The notes under the pieces: model-generated | Database searches by the model: none | Seen by the model: the letters and a program-made list of their open reading frames with translations, nothing else | Told to the model about the DNA's origin: nothing | Assembly: GCA_902594405.1 (NCBI GenBank) | Contig: CACJMB010000001.1 | Span: 124,001-188,000 of the forward strand | Direction of reading: 5' to 3' | Origin: an uncultured Pelagibacteraceae bacterium | GTDB taxonomy: Bacteria > Pseudomonadota > Alphaproteobacteria > Pelagibacterales > Pelagibacteraceae | DNA: 64,000 nucleotides | Translations under genes and position numbers: made by a program | In this document: positions 9,738 through 19,199 of the stretch, piece after piece | How the letters are laid out: the number at the start of each line of letters is the position of its first letter | How positions within the stretch are numbered: position 1 is the first letter of the stretch

Positions 9738-10534
9738 TTTAAGACAGACAAGGGATCTAATCGTGTTTGAAACCAATTAACTCTAAAGTCTAAATGAGGT
9801 CCTGTTGATCTTCCAGTTGAACCTACAGTTCCTATTATATCTCCTTGATTAATTTGATCACCAACTGAAACTAATACATTTTCTAGATGAGAATATATTG
9901 TTGATATCCCATGACCATGATCCATTATAACTGTGCCACCAGTATAGTATAAATCATCTTCAGCCATAGTAACCACACCTGAACCTGAAGATTTAATCAT
10001 CGTTCCTTGTTTGGCTGCAATATCTATTCCGTAGTGAGGCCATCTTGGTTTACCATTTAAAATTCTTTGACTACCATAAACACCACTGATTATACCTTCA
10101 ACTGGCATGATAAATTTTTCTTTAAAAAATTGTAGATCCGAATTAATTGCTCTTGCTTCTCCAATTGCATTATTTTCTTTTTTAATTCTTTTATAAACAG
10201 ACTCAGGTGGGGTGACTTTACTTTCTGCCAAACCATCTATTCTTTGTATATTATATTTTCTTTTTAAAACTTTTTTTGTAGTTATTGATTTTTTCCCATT
10301 AATAATTTTTGTAAATGTTAGGTCATATTTTTGATCTCTGTCTATACCAAAGACAAAAAAACCGTCTTTTGAAACTTTTACCTCTTTTTTTCCAACCAAA
10401 ATTTTTGCATTAGGGTCAGTTTTACCTAATATAAAATGACCTTGTAGAAATTTACCTTGAAATTCAATAGCTTTAACTGGGGATATAAAAATTAAAAAAA
10501 CAAAAAAAAATCTATAAATTATTGAGCTGTCCAT
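9734..10534 (-). CDS. M23-family metallopeptidase (lysostaphin-like LytM domain), secreted
   Basis: GSQRILNGKPRWPHYGIDIAAKQGTMIKSSGSGVVTMAEDDLYYTGGTVIMDHGHGISTIYSHL; start moved to internal Met preceding a signal-peptide-like stretch. Confidence 0.85.
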   Translation of the reverse strand: MDSSIIYRFFFVFLIFISPVKAIEFQGKFLQGHFILGKTDPNAKILVGKKEVKVSKDGFFVFGIDRDQKYDLTFTKIINGKKSITTKKVLKRKYNIQRIDGLAESKVTPPESVYKRIKKENNAIGEARAINSDLQFFKEKFIMPVEGIISGVYGSQRILNGKPRWPHYGIDIAAKQGTMIKSSGSGVVTMAEDDLYYTGGTVIMDHGHGISTIYSHLENVLVSVGDQINQGDIIGTVGSTGRSTGPHLDFRVNWFQTRLDPLSVLN

Positions 10535-11277
10535 CCACCATCTATAATTATTGATGTCCCGGTTATCATTGACGAAGCTGATGATGCCAAAAAACATACT
10601 GTTGTCGCAACATCACTTTCAGTAGCCGCTTTTCCCATTGGGATATTTCCAAGGGCTAATTTTTTAAATTTTTTGTTTTTAAAAAATTTTTTAACCATTG
10701 GTGTTTCTACAAAAGTAGGTGCTACCGTATTAACTCTGATATTTTTTTTAGCTAATTCAACACCCATTCCTTTTGTTAATCCTTCAATTCCAAATTTAGT
10801 CATATTATATACGTTTCTTCCACTCATACCCACATGACCGAGCTGTGATGACATATTTATAATTGAGCCTGGTCTTTTTTTATTTTTAAGCATCTTTTTT
10901 ACTACAAGTTGAGCTACGTTAAATGCTGCTTTAAGATTTAAATCTACAAGGTAATTCATGCTTTTTTGTTTAATTTTTTCAAAGGGTTCTGGAATGTTAG
11001 TTCCAGCATTATTTACTAATACATCAATAATTTTAATTTTATCTAATTTTTGTTTTAAATCTTCATAGTCCATTACATCGCATGAAACCTTAATAATCTT
11101 ACCTTTAACTTTTTTGATATCCTTTTCTAATTTATTAAGATCCGAAGATGTTCTACTTAAAGCTATAACCGTTGCACCCGCCTCAGCTAATGCAATTGAA
11201 CATGCTCTTCCAAGTCCTTTACCTGCACCAGTAACTAAAGCGTATTTGTTTTTTAGATTTATTTTTTGAAGATACAT
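10519..11277 (-). CDS. Short-chain dehydrogenase/reductase
   Basis: ALVTGAGKGLGRACSIALAEAG, NNAG, YNMTK motifs. Confidence 0.88.
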   Translation of the reverse strand: MYLQKINLKNKYALVTGAGKGLGRACSIALAEAGATVIALSRTSSDLNKLEKDIKKVKGKIIKVSCDVMDYEDLKQKLDKIKIIDVLVNNAGTNIPEPFEKIKQKSMNYLVDLNLKAAFNVAQLVVKKMLKNKKRPGSIINMSSQLGHVGMSGRNVYNMTKFGIEGLTKGMGVELAKKNIRVNTVAPTFVETPMVKKFFKNKKFKKLALGNIPMGKAATESDVATTVCFLASSASSMITGTSIIIDGGWTAQ

Positions 11278-11870
11278 TAAAAGAATATTATTTTAATATC
11301 TGTGTAAATCAACTCTACAGCTACTACTAATATTGCTAATAATCCAACCCAAGCAATCCATTTGTATTTTTTAATCCATCCAGATATTAATGTTGCAGCA
11401 GTAGCCATTAAAATGATTGATAAAACTAATCCAAAAACAAGTAATCCATAATGATCACCAGCTGCTCCAGCAACACCCAAAACATTATCTAAACTCATTG
11501 TAAAATCTGCTAGTAGAACTGTCCAAATTGCTTTTAGAAAACTTGAATTATCTACTTTTACCTCTTCTTCAGATTCAGAACCTTTGATTACATCTACATA
11601 TAGCTTGTAAACAATATAAAGTAGTAATAATCCTCCAATTAATCTTAACCCAGTTATTTGTAGCAGATAAGCTGTCAGTAAAGTTAGTATAATTCTTAAA
11701 ATTACAGCACCACCAATTCCCCAGAAAATAACTTTTTTTCTTTGTTCGACTGGAAATTTAGATGCAACCATTCCAATAATAATTGCATTGTCTCCAGCTA
11801 AAACTAAATCAATAAAAATTATTTGAGTTAATATTGCTATTTGCTCAGGTGTAAAAAATTCTGCAAACAT
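11277..11870 (-). CDS. TerC family integral membrane protein
   Basis: IDLVLAGDNAIIIGMVASKFP and ADFTMSLDNVLGVAGAA motifs. Confidence 0.88.
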   Translation of the reverse strand: MFAEFFTPEQIAILTQIIFIDLVLAGDNAIIIGMVASKFPVEQRKKVIFWGIGGAVILRIILTLLTAYLLQITGLRLIGGLLLLYIVYKLYVDVIKGSESEEEVKVDNSSFLKAIWTVLLADFTMSLDNVLGVAGAAGDHYGLLVFGLVLSIILMATAATLISGWIKKYKWIAWVGLLAILVVAVELIYTDIKIIFF

Positions 11871-13465
11871 TATTGCTTTAGTATCATGTCTGCACCTTTT
11901 TCTGCAATCATTATTGTTGGTGCATTTGTATTTCCTGAAGTGATGTTTGGCATTATTGATGCATCTATAACTCTCAAATTATTAACACCTCTAACCTTAA
12001 GCTTTTCATCAACTACAGACATTTCATCTTGTCCCATCTTACAAGTTCCAACTGGATGAAAAATAGTTTGAGCATAATTAGAGGCTTCTTTAACTAATTC
12101 CTCATCATCATTTAAATGAATGCCAGGTCTGTATTCTTCTGGGTTATATTTTTTGAAAGTTTCAGACTCCATTATAATTTTTCTGGTTAATTTAAGTCCT
12201 TTAGCTGCAATCATTCTATCGTGATCAGTTGATAGATAGTTTTGTTTTATTTTTGCATAAGTTCTCGAGTCTTTATCAACAATACTAACATGTCCTCTAC
12301 TTGTCGGTCTGATATTTGAAACAGTGGGCGTGAATGCATGAAAATCATGATTTTTTGTTGCTCCCAAAGTATCCATACTCATGGGCTGAACATGCCATTG
12401 TAAATCTGGTAGCTCTAAAGATGGATCACTTTTAGCAAACATGCAAAGTTGACTAGCACCCATAGTCATTGGGCCACTTCTTTTAAAAATATATTCTAAG
12501 CCAATCATTAAATTTCCAAATAAACTATTAATTTTTTTATTTAGTGATTTTAAACCATTAATTTTATAAATTGGTCTAAGCATTAAATGATCATGTAAAT
12601 TTTCTCCAACACCATTTAAATTTTGCACCATATCAATTCCAAGATTTTTAAGTTTTTCAGGATTTCCTATACCAGAAACTTGTAAGATTTGAGGAGATCC
12701 AATAGCCCCTGATGAAATAATAATTTCTTTATTTGCTTGAACTTTTTTTAATTCATTTCCTTCCCAATACTCAATTTCTTTGGCAGTTTTATTTTCAAAA
12801 TTTATTTTCTTGACATGTGAATGAGTTAAAATTTTTAAATTTTGCCTGCTCTTGATCGGGTTTAGATACCCAACAGCTGTACTACATCTAAAACCATCTT
12901 TTTCTGTTACTTGAAAATAACCACAGCCATGATTATCACCAGTATTAAAATCTTTTGTTTTTGGAATACCAAACTCTTCAGCAGCATTTTGAAATTCATC
13001 TAAAAGAGGCAGATGTATTCTTTGATCTGAAACAGACAAAGGACCTCCAACACCATGGAACTCACTTTTTCCTCTTTCTTGATTTTCTGCTTTGATAAAA
13101 TAAGGTAAAACATCATCCCACCCCCAACCTGTATTACCTGATTGTCTCCATATATCATAATCTCTGTGTTGACCTCTTATGTAAAGCAGACCATTGATAG
13201 AAGAACTACCTCCTAAAGTTTTTCCTCTAGGATATCTGATTGAAATATTATTCATGCTCTCATCAGGTTCTGTTTTGTAGCACCAATCAGTCTTTGGATT
13301 ATGCATTGTTTTAAAATATCCAACAGGAATATGTATCCAAGGATAATTATCCTTGCCTCCAGCTTCAATTAAGAGTACTTTGTTTTCTGGATCTTCAGAT
13401 AGTCTATTTGCAAGTACACATCCAGCGGATCCAGCACCAAGAATTATAAAATCAAAATTTTCCAT
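11870..13465 (-). CDS. GMC-family FAD oxidoreductase (choline dehydrogenase-like; candidate isethionate dehydrogenase IseJ-like by context)
   Basis: DFIILGAGSAGCVLANRLSEDPENKVLLIEAGG, YPRGKTLGGSSSINGLLYIRG, GTCKMG, VIDASIMPNITSGNTNAPTIMIAEK; next to a TRAP transporter and near xsc. Confidence 0.88.
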   Translation of the reverse strand: MENFDFIILGAGSAGCVLANRLSEDPENKVLLIEAGGKDNYPWIHIPVGYFKTMHNPKTDWCYKTEPDESMNNISIRYPRGKTLGGSSSINGLLYIRGQHRDYDIWRQSGNTGWGWDDVLPYFIKAENQERGKSEFHGVGGPLSVSDQRIHLPLLDEFQNAAEEFGIPKTKDFNTGDNHGCGYFQVTEKDGFRCSTAVGYLNPIKSRQNLKILTHSHVKKINFENKTAKEIEYWEGNELKKVQANKEIIISSGAIGSPQILQVSGIGNPEKLKNLGIDMVQNLNGVGENLHDHLMLRPIYKINGLKSLNKKINSLFGNLMIGLEYIFKRSGPMTMGASQLCMFAKSDPSLELPDLQWHVQPMSMDTLGATKNHDFHAFTPTVSNIRPTSRGHVSIVDKDSRTYAKIKQNYLSTDHDRMIAAKGLKLTRKIIMESETFKKYNPEEYRPGIHLNDDEELVKEASNYAQTIFHPVGTCKMGQDEMSVVDEKLKVRGVNNLRVIDASIMPNITSGNTNAPTIMIAEKGADMILKQ

Positions 13466-13604
13466 TACTTAGAACTCTTATAAATTAAAAAATAAATTTT
13501 TCTAATAATACTGTAAAAAATTTAGAATTATTCAATATTAACACTTGTTTTAGATTTCATTCTTTGACAAGGTTTCATTTTTAAAAATAAAGAGAGGGAA
13601 ACAA

Positions 13605-14699
13605 ATGAAAAAAATCATTTCAATGTTATTTGCGGTTGCGATGGTATTTGGATTTATTTCAAATGCTAATGCTGCAAAAACACTAAAATGTCAGACAGTT
13701 CTTAACACTAAGGCTGATGAAGTTAAAATGTTAAAAGACTTTACTGACACTGTTACAACTTTGACAGGTGGATCTCTTAAGTTTGAAATTATGCCAGCAG
13801 GAGCAGTTGTTGGTGTAAAAGAAACTTTAGATGCTGTTGATAAAGGACTTATCGACTGTGGATTTGCTTGGACACACTATTGGTCAGGTGATCACCCTGC
13901 CGCTATGTTATTTGGTTCGCCAGTAGCAGGTGGTGGTGTTGGTATTGACAACATCGCATTCTTATCATGGTTTCAGTATGGTGGAGGAAAAGAGCTATAC
14001 GACAGACTATGGAAAGAAATGGGAAGAGATATTAAAGGATTTATGATTCAACCAGTTGGTCCTGAAGCTTTAGGATGGTTTCCAAAACCAATTAAAGATA
14101 TGGCTGATTTTAGAAAATATAAATTCAGAACTCCTCCAGGAATTCCAGGACAAACTTATAAAGACATCGGTATAGCATCTGTTGCTATGGGTGGTGGAGA
14201 TATTCTACCAGCTTTAGAAGCAGGAACTATTGATGCTGCTGAATGGTGTTGTCCAAAACCAGACTTAACGTTTGGTTTCCAAAAAGTATTAAAGCACTAC
14301 TATCTACAAGGTTTACACCAAGTAGTCGTAAATGCTGACTTTTATATTACTGGAAAAACATATGAAGCTATGAGTGCTCATGAGAAGAAGTCTTTAGAAG
14401 TTGCAGCAAATGCATCTTTAGCGAAATCTCTAAGTTACAGAATCTATGAAAACGGAAAAGCTTTAAAAGAGCTTACTGAAGTTCATGGTGTAAAATTAGA
14501 AGATACTCCTTCTGATTACTTCACAGAATACATGGCAGCTGCTAAGAAAAGTTTAGAAACAAACGCAGCTAAAAATGCATTCTTTGCTGAAGTTTGGGAC
14601 TCTATGAAAGAATTTGCTGATATCGCAGTTCCTTTCTGGAGTGGTGCTCAAATGTCTAATGCGAAGCTAGGAATGGCTCACGCAGCAACATTAAAGTAA
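13605..14699 (+). CDS. TRAP transporter substrate-binding protein (DctP type)
   Basis: Signal peptide MKKIISMLFAVAMVFGFISNANAA; SBP fold motifs (KFRTPPGIPGQTYKDIGIASVAMGGGDILPALEAGTIDAAEW). Confidence 0.92.
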   Translation: MKKIISMLFAVAMVFGFISNANAAKTLKCQTVLNTKADEVKMLKDFTDTVTTLTGGSLKFEIMPAGAVVGVKETLDAVDKGLIDCGFAWTHYWSGDHPAAMLFGSPVAGGGVGIDNIAFLSWFQYGGGKELYDRLWKEMGRDIKGFMIQPVGPEALGWFPKPIKDMADFRKYKFRTPPGIPGQTYKDIGIASVAMGGGDILPALEAGTIDAAEWCCPKPDLTFGFQKVLKHYYLQGLHQVVVNADFYITGKTYEAMSAHEKKSLEVAANASLAKSLSYRIYENGKALKELTEVHGVKLEDTPSDYFTEYMAAAKKSLETNAAKNAFFAEVWDSMKEFADIAVPFWSGAQMSNAKLGMAHAATLK

Positions 14700-14718
14700 T
14701 CATTAAATAATCTTTACG

Positions 14719-14752
14719 TTAGAGCGGACTTAATAGTCCGCTCTAATTTTTT
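14719..14752 (+). terminator. Rho-independent terminator/attenuator hairpin between dctP and dctQ
   Basis: Perfect 12-bp stem TTAGAGCGGACT-TAAT-AGTCCGCTCTAA followed by TTTTTTAT. Confidence 0.85.
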
Positions 14753-14764
14753 ATATAAAATTTT

Positions 14765-15379
14765 ATGGCAGAGGAACCAGGTAAACTAGATATATCAGAT
14801 GAAATGATTGCCGAAAGGCGAGGCGGTTCAGGAAAAATGCCAAGTGATATGCCGTCATGGATGGCAAGTTCAATTGTTAATATTGATAAATTTAGTAAAT
14901 GGGTTGGAAACATTGTTTGTTGGATATTAATGCCATTAATTCTTGCAATGACTTACGAGGTTCTTGCTAGAAAATTATTTCATGCCCCAACAATATGGGC
15001 CTATGACATCAGTCGATTTTTATATGGTGCACTGTTTATGTTGGGTGCTGGTTATGCACTATCTAAAGGTGTTCATATCAGAGCAGATTTTTTATACAGA
15101 AATTTTAAAACTAAGAATCAAGGCACAATTGATTTTTGGTTATATATTTTATTTTATTTTCCAGGCTTAATCGTGTTCCTTTATATGACCATTGGATATG
15201 TAGGAGAATCTATCCAAAGAGGTGAGAGAGGAATGGATACTACTTGGATGCCATATATGTGGCCAATAAAAACTTGCCTACTAATTGGTATAATATTTTT
15301 ACTAATCCAAGGTATTTCAGAATTATTTAAAAGTTATTGGGCTGCCACAAGAGGGAAGTGGCCAGGAGAAGATGAATGA
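14765..15379 (+). CDS. TRAP transporter small permease (DctQ)
   Basis: TYEVLARKLFHAPTIWAYDISRFLYGALFMLGAGYALSKGVHIRADFLY. Confidence 0.9.
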   Translation: MAEEPGKLDISDEMIAERRGGSGKMPSDMPSWMASSIVNIDKFSKWVGNIVCWILMPLILAMTYEVLARKLFHAPTIWAYDISRFLYGALFMLGAGYALSKGVHIRADFLYRNFKTKNQGTIDFWLYILFYFPGLIVFLYMTIGYVGESIQRGERGMDTTWMPYMWPIKTCLLIGIIFLLIQGISELFKSYWAATRGKWPGEDE

Positions 15380-16710
15380 TAGCTGAATTTATAGATCCAG
15401 CATACTTAGGTTTTATTTTAGTTGGAGTAATGTTATTTGCTATCTTTGTCGGATTTCCTATTTCATTCACATTAATTTTCTTAGGTTTTGTATTTGGTTA
15501 TCTAGGTTTTGGAAAATTAGTCTTTTATTTAATGACCCTCCAGTTCTCGATGGTCATGACCGAACAAACTCTCGCCGCCGTCCCGCTCTTTGTCTTTATG
15601 GGTATTATGATGGAGCAGGCAGGACTGATGGAAAGATTATTCTCATCATTTCAAATGATGCTAGCTAGAGTAAGAGGTGCATTGTATTATGCTGTTTTGT
15701 TTGTTTCAGTTATCTTCGCTGCTGCAACTGGAATTGTTGGTGCCTCAGTAACTATTCTTGGAATAATGGCTGCAAAATCAATGAATAGATCTGGTTATGA
15801 TGTAAGACTTGCAGCTGGTACAATTACTGCTGGTGGAACCTTAGGAATTTTAATTCCACCAAGTATTATGCTTGTTGTGATGGGTCCAATTATGGAAATT
15901 CCTGTGATTGATCTATTTGCTGCAGCTATAATACCTGGAATTCTTCTTGCAAGTTTATACGCTGGTTACACAACAATAAGATGCATGATAAATCCTAAAT
16001 TAGGGCCTGTAATTCCTGAGGAGATGAGAGCAGCAAGCATGAAAGAAGTTTGGATTGAGTTCTTCTTAGGCTTAGTTCCTCCAGCAGCTCTAGTCTTTGC
16101 TGCATTGGGAAGTATTTTATTTGGTTTTGCAACACCAACAGAGGCTGCTGGTTGTGGTGCAATGGGTGCATTGTTACTTTCATTAGCTTATAAAAAATTA
16201 ACTCTATCTAAACTCCAAGAAGCACTAGTTAAAACTTTAGAGATTACTGCTTTAATAATGGTCTTAGTTGCTGCATCAAACTTTTTTGGTGCAGTATTTG
16301 CAAGACTTGGTACTCCAACATTGTTAACTGAATTTTTGTTAGGTTTAGAGATGAACAAATATTTTATTTTAGCAATTGTAATGGTTGCTATATTTTTATT
16401 AGGTTGGCCATTGGAATGGGTTCCAATTGTGATGATCATTGTACCAATTATTTTACCATTAATTGAAGCTTTGGGCTTTAATTTAACTTGGTTTGCAATA
16501 TTGGTTGCTGTCAATCTCCAGACCGCCTGGCTATCTCCACCTGTAGCTTTGTCAGCGTATTTCTTAAAAGGTGTAGTTCCTGAATGGGATTTAAAAGATA
16601 TTTATTATGGAATGATGCAATTTATGGTTCTGCAAATTATAGGCTTAATTTTAATTATAATATTTCCTAAGATTGCCTTATGGTTGCCAACTCTCTTATA
16701 TGGACAGTAG
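15376..16710 (+). CDS. TRAP transporter large permease (DctM)
   Basis: Polytopic; AAVPLFVFMGIMMEQAGLMERLF, GTITAGGTLGILIPPSIMLVVMG, VNLQTAWLSPPVALSAYFLKG; overlaps dctQ by 4 nt. Confidence 0.93.
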   Translation: MIAEFIDPAYLGFILVGVMLFAIFVGFPISFTLIFLGFVFGYLGFGKLVFYLMTLQFSMVMTEQTLAAVPLFVFMGIMMEQAGLMERLFSSFQMMLARVRGALYYAVLFVSVIFAAATGIVGASVTILGIMAAKSMNRSGYDVRLAAGTITAGGTLGILIPPSIMLVVMGPIMEIPVIDLFAAAIIPGILLASLYAGYTTIRCMINPKLGPVIPEEMRAASMKEVWIEFFLGLVPPAALVFAALGSILFGFATPTEAAGCGAMGALLLSLAYKKLTLSKLQEALVKTLEITALIMVLVAASNFFGAVFARLGTPTLLTEFLLGLEMNKYFILAIVMVAIFLLGWPLEWVPIVMIIVPIILPLIEALGFNLTWFAILVAVNLQTAWLSPPVALSAYFLKGVVPEWDLKDIYYGMMQFMVLQIIGLILIIIFPKIALWLPTLLYGQ

Positions 16711-16735
16711 AATTTATTAGTTTAAAATAAATTTA

Positions 16736-18193
16736 GTGAATCAGCCAAAAGTAAAATACTCTCTTTCTAATTGGGACCTAGTCACAGTTAATCCAAATTA
16801 CAAAACTTGGAATTGGAAAGATTTATTTTGTTTTTGGGGCGCTAATGTACAAAGTGTAATTGGTTTCTCGTTAATATCCTCTTTATACTTAATGTATAGT
16901 CTAAATATTTTTGTAGTTTTTTTTGGAATAATACTAGGATCTTTTTTTGTTTATTTATTTTCAAACATTATCGGAAAACCTTCCCAAAAATTTGGTTTAC
17001 CATTTGCAGTATTATTAAGATCATCATTAGGATTTAACGGAGCTAAATTTTTTGGATTTATAAGAAGTTTAGTTGGGATTTTTTTATTTGGAATTCAAAC
17101 TTATTTTTTATCTAAAATATTAGTTTATTTAATTAGAATAATAATTTTTTCTATAGATAATTCTTTATTACAGCAGGAAATATTTATTTTTTATTATTTT
17201 GGAATGAATATTATTGATTGGTCTGCAATAATAATCACAATTATTTTACAGACTGTATTTTTTACGGTTGGGATGCAGTATAATAAGAAAATAATTAACT
17301 TCTCAGCGATAACAGTTTATGTTGGGATGCTAATTTTTTTCTTCGTTGTTTTATTAAGTGATGTAAAAATAACTACTGAAGCTTTTTCAAATATTTTTAA
17401 TCTTAATAATTTTTTAGACGTTAATAATTTAGCACCTCTCTTAACAGTTGCAGGTACAATATTTGCTTATTTTTCAATTTTAATCATTAGTTTTGGTGAT
17501 TTTTCTAGGTATGTAAAAAATGAAAAAGAATTAAAAAAAGGAAATTTAAGTTTGATTTTGAATTTAATTATTTTTTCTTTTTTATCTGTTTTTATTGTTA
17601 CAGGTTCTGATGTTTTTCTAAATCAAAAATTTTCAGATATAGATAGAATATTTACTAATCCTACAGATATAATCGGGAAGTTTGATAATATACAGATAAC
17701 AATAGTAGTTTTGTTTTTTATTATAATAGCTTCAGCTTCTACAAATTTAGTTGCCAATTTCATCCCATCTCAATACTCTTTAATAAATTTTGCTCCCTCA
17801 ATATTAAGTTTAAAAAGCGCTAGTTATTTAATTGCTTTTTTTGGTTTGCTAATCGCAATCTTCTGGTTAACTATATTGAGCCAAATAGGAATTTTATCAT
17901 TTGTTGATACTTTTGGTGCTTTCTTTGGCCCATTATTTGGAGTGATGGCAGCTGACTATTATTTAATTAAAAATCAAGAATTAAGTAATAAAGATTTATA
18001 TTCTATAGATAAAGAGAGTGCTTATTATTATTCAGGTGGTTGGCATATAAAAGGTGTTTATTCTTTAATTATTGGATTTATATTTTCAGCCTCTACAATT
18101 TGGAACACTAATTTAATGTTTTTACAGTCCTACGCTTGGATAATAGGTGCATTTGTTGCTTGGATAACATATTACTTATTAGCAAAAAAGTAA
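16736..18193 (+). CDS. NCS1-family permease (purine/cytosine/allantoin permease superfamily)
   Basis: GTG start; LFCFWGANVQSVIGFSLISSLYLMY, GKPSQKFGLPFAVLLRSSLGFNGAK, FGAFFGPLFGVMAADYYLIKNQELSNKDLY. Confidence 0.82.
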   Translation: MNQPKVKYSLSNWDLVTVNPNYKTWNWKDLFCFWGANVQSVIGFSLISSLYLMYSLNIFVVFFGIILGSFFVYLFSNIIGKPSQKFGLPFAVLLRSSLGFNGAKFFGFIRSLVGIFLFGIQTYFLSKILVYLIRIIIFSIDNSLLQQEIFIFYYFGMNIIDWSAIIITIILQTVFFTVGMQYNKKIINFSAITVYVGMLIFFFVVLLSDVKITTEAFSNIFNLNNFLDVNNLAPLLTVAGTIFAYFSILIISFGDFSRYVKNEKELKKGNLSLILNLIIFSFLSVFIVTGSDVFLNQKFSDIDRIFTNPTDIIGKFDNIQITIVVLFFIIIASASTNLVANFIPSQYSLINFAPSILSLKSASYLIAFFGLLIAIFWLTILSQIGILSFVDTFGAFFGPLFGVMAADYYLIKNQELSNKDLYSIDKESAYYYSGGWHIKGVYSLIIGFIFSASTIWNTNLMFLQSYAWIIGAFVAWITYYLLAKK

Positions 18194-18194
18194 T

Positions 18195-19199
18195 ATGAAA
18201 GCTCTAGTATATACAGGTACTCAGGAATTAGTTTATAGAGACGAACCAAACCCAATTGAAGTTTCAGGAGAAAGTATTTTAAAAATACATGCTTCAGGTA
18301 TATGTGGCTCGGATATGCATGCTTATCACGGACATGATGAAAGAAGAGTGCCCCCATTAATATTGGGACATGAGGTAAGTGGAGAAGTTCAGAATGGAAA
18401 ATTCAAAGGAAAAGATGTTGTTTTAAATCCTTTAATTACTTGTGGTAAATGTGAATACTGCACAAGTGCAAGAGAACATCTTTGCCCAAACAGAATTATT
18501 TTGGGCATGAATAAACCAATTGAAAGACAAGGAGTTTTTGCAGAATTTGTATCAACTCCTGATCAAAACATTTATGAAATTCCAGAGGGTTTAAATAAAA
18601 ATGAGGCTCCTGTAGCAGAGCCAACTGCTGTTTCTTTACATGCGGTGTTAATGGGCGAGCAAGCATTGAGTAAACCTTTATCTGAATGCAAAACCTTAAT
18701 TCAAGGTGGTGGTGCGATTGGTTTGTTATGTGGACTAATATTATCAAAAATTAAAGGCAACAAAGACATAATTCTTTCTGACCCAAATAAATTAAGACTA
18801 AAAGAATGCTCCAAATATTTGGAAGCAAAATATGTAGCTCCAAATGACAAGGAAATAGCTAGCAATAACTTTGATATAGTTTTTGATACGGTTGGACTAG
18901 AAATCTCAAGACAACAGGCAATCGAAGTAGTCAAACCAGGTGGAACTATCATTCACATAGGTTTAACTCAGCCTGCTGGAACCTTTAATTTTAGAAAAAT
19001 GACCTTACAAGAAGTGACAGTTATTGGCACTTATTGCTATACAAATAAAGATTTTGAACAAACTTTAAAGATTTTAGCAAATAAAGATATTGGATCACTA
19101 GATTGGATTGAGTTTAGAGAATTAAAAAGTGGTGGAGATGCATTTAAGCAAATACACGATGGCACATGTGTTGCCCCAAAAATTATCCTTTTACCTTAG
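18195..19199 (+). CDS. Zinc-binding alcohol dehydrogenase (MDR superfamily)
   Basis: GICGSDMHAYHGHDERRVPPLILGHEVSGEV; structural-zinc cysteines CGKCEYCTSAREHLC. Confidence 0.9.
   Translation: MKALVYTGTQELVYRDEPNPIEVSGESILKIHASGICGSDMHAYHGHDERRVPPLILGHEVSGEVQNGKFKGKDVVLNPLITCGKCEYCTSAREHLCPNRIILGMNKPIERQGVFAEFVSTPDQNIYEIPEGLNKNEAPVAEPTAVSLHAVLMGEQALSKPLSECKTLIQGGGAIGLLCGLILSKIKGNKDIILSDPNKLRLKECSKYLEAKYVAPNDKEIASNNFDIVFDTVGLEISRQQAIEVVKPGGTIIHIGLTQPAGTFNFRKMTLQEVTVIGTYCYTNKDFEQTLKILANKDIGSLDWIEFRELKSGGDAFKQIHDGTCVAPKIILLP

Noticed and set aside
9734-10597. Longer M23 peptidase start as given in the ORF track
   Set aside because: The N-terminal extension lies inside the SDR gene; the internal Met before a signal-peptide-like stretch is more plausible.
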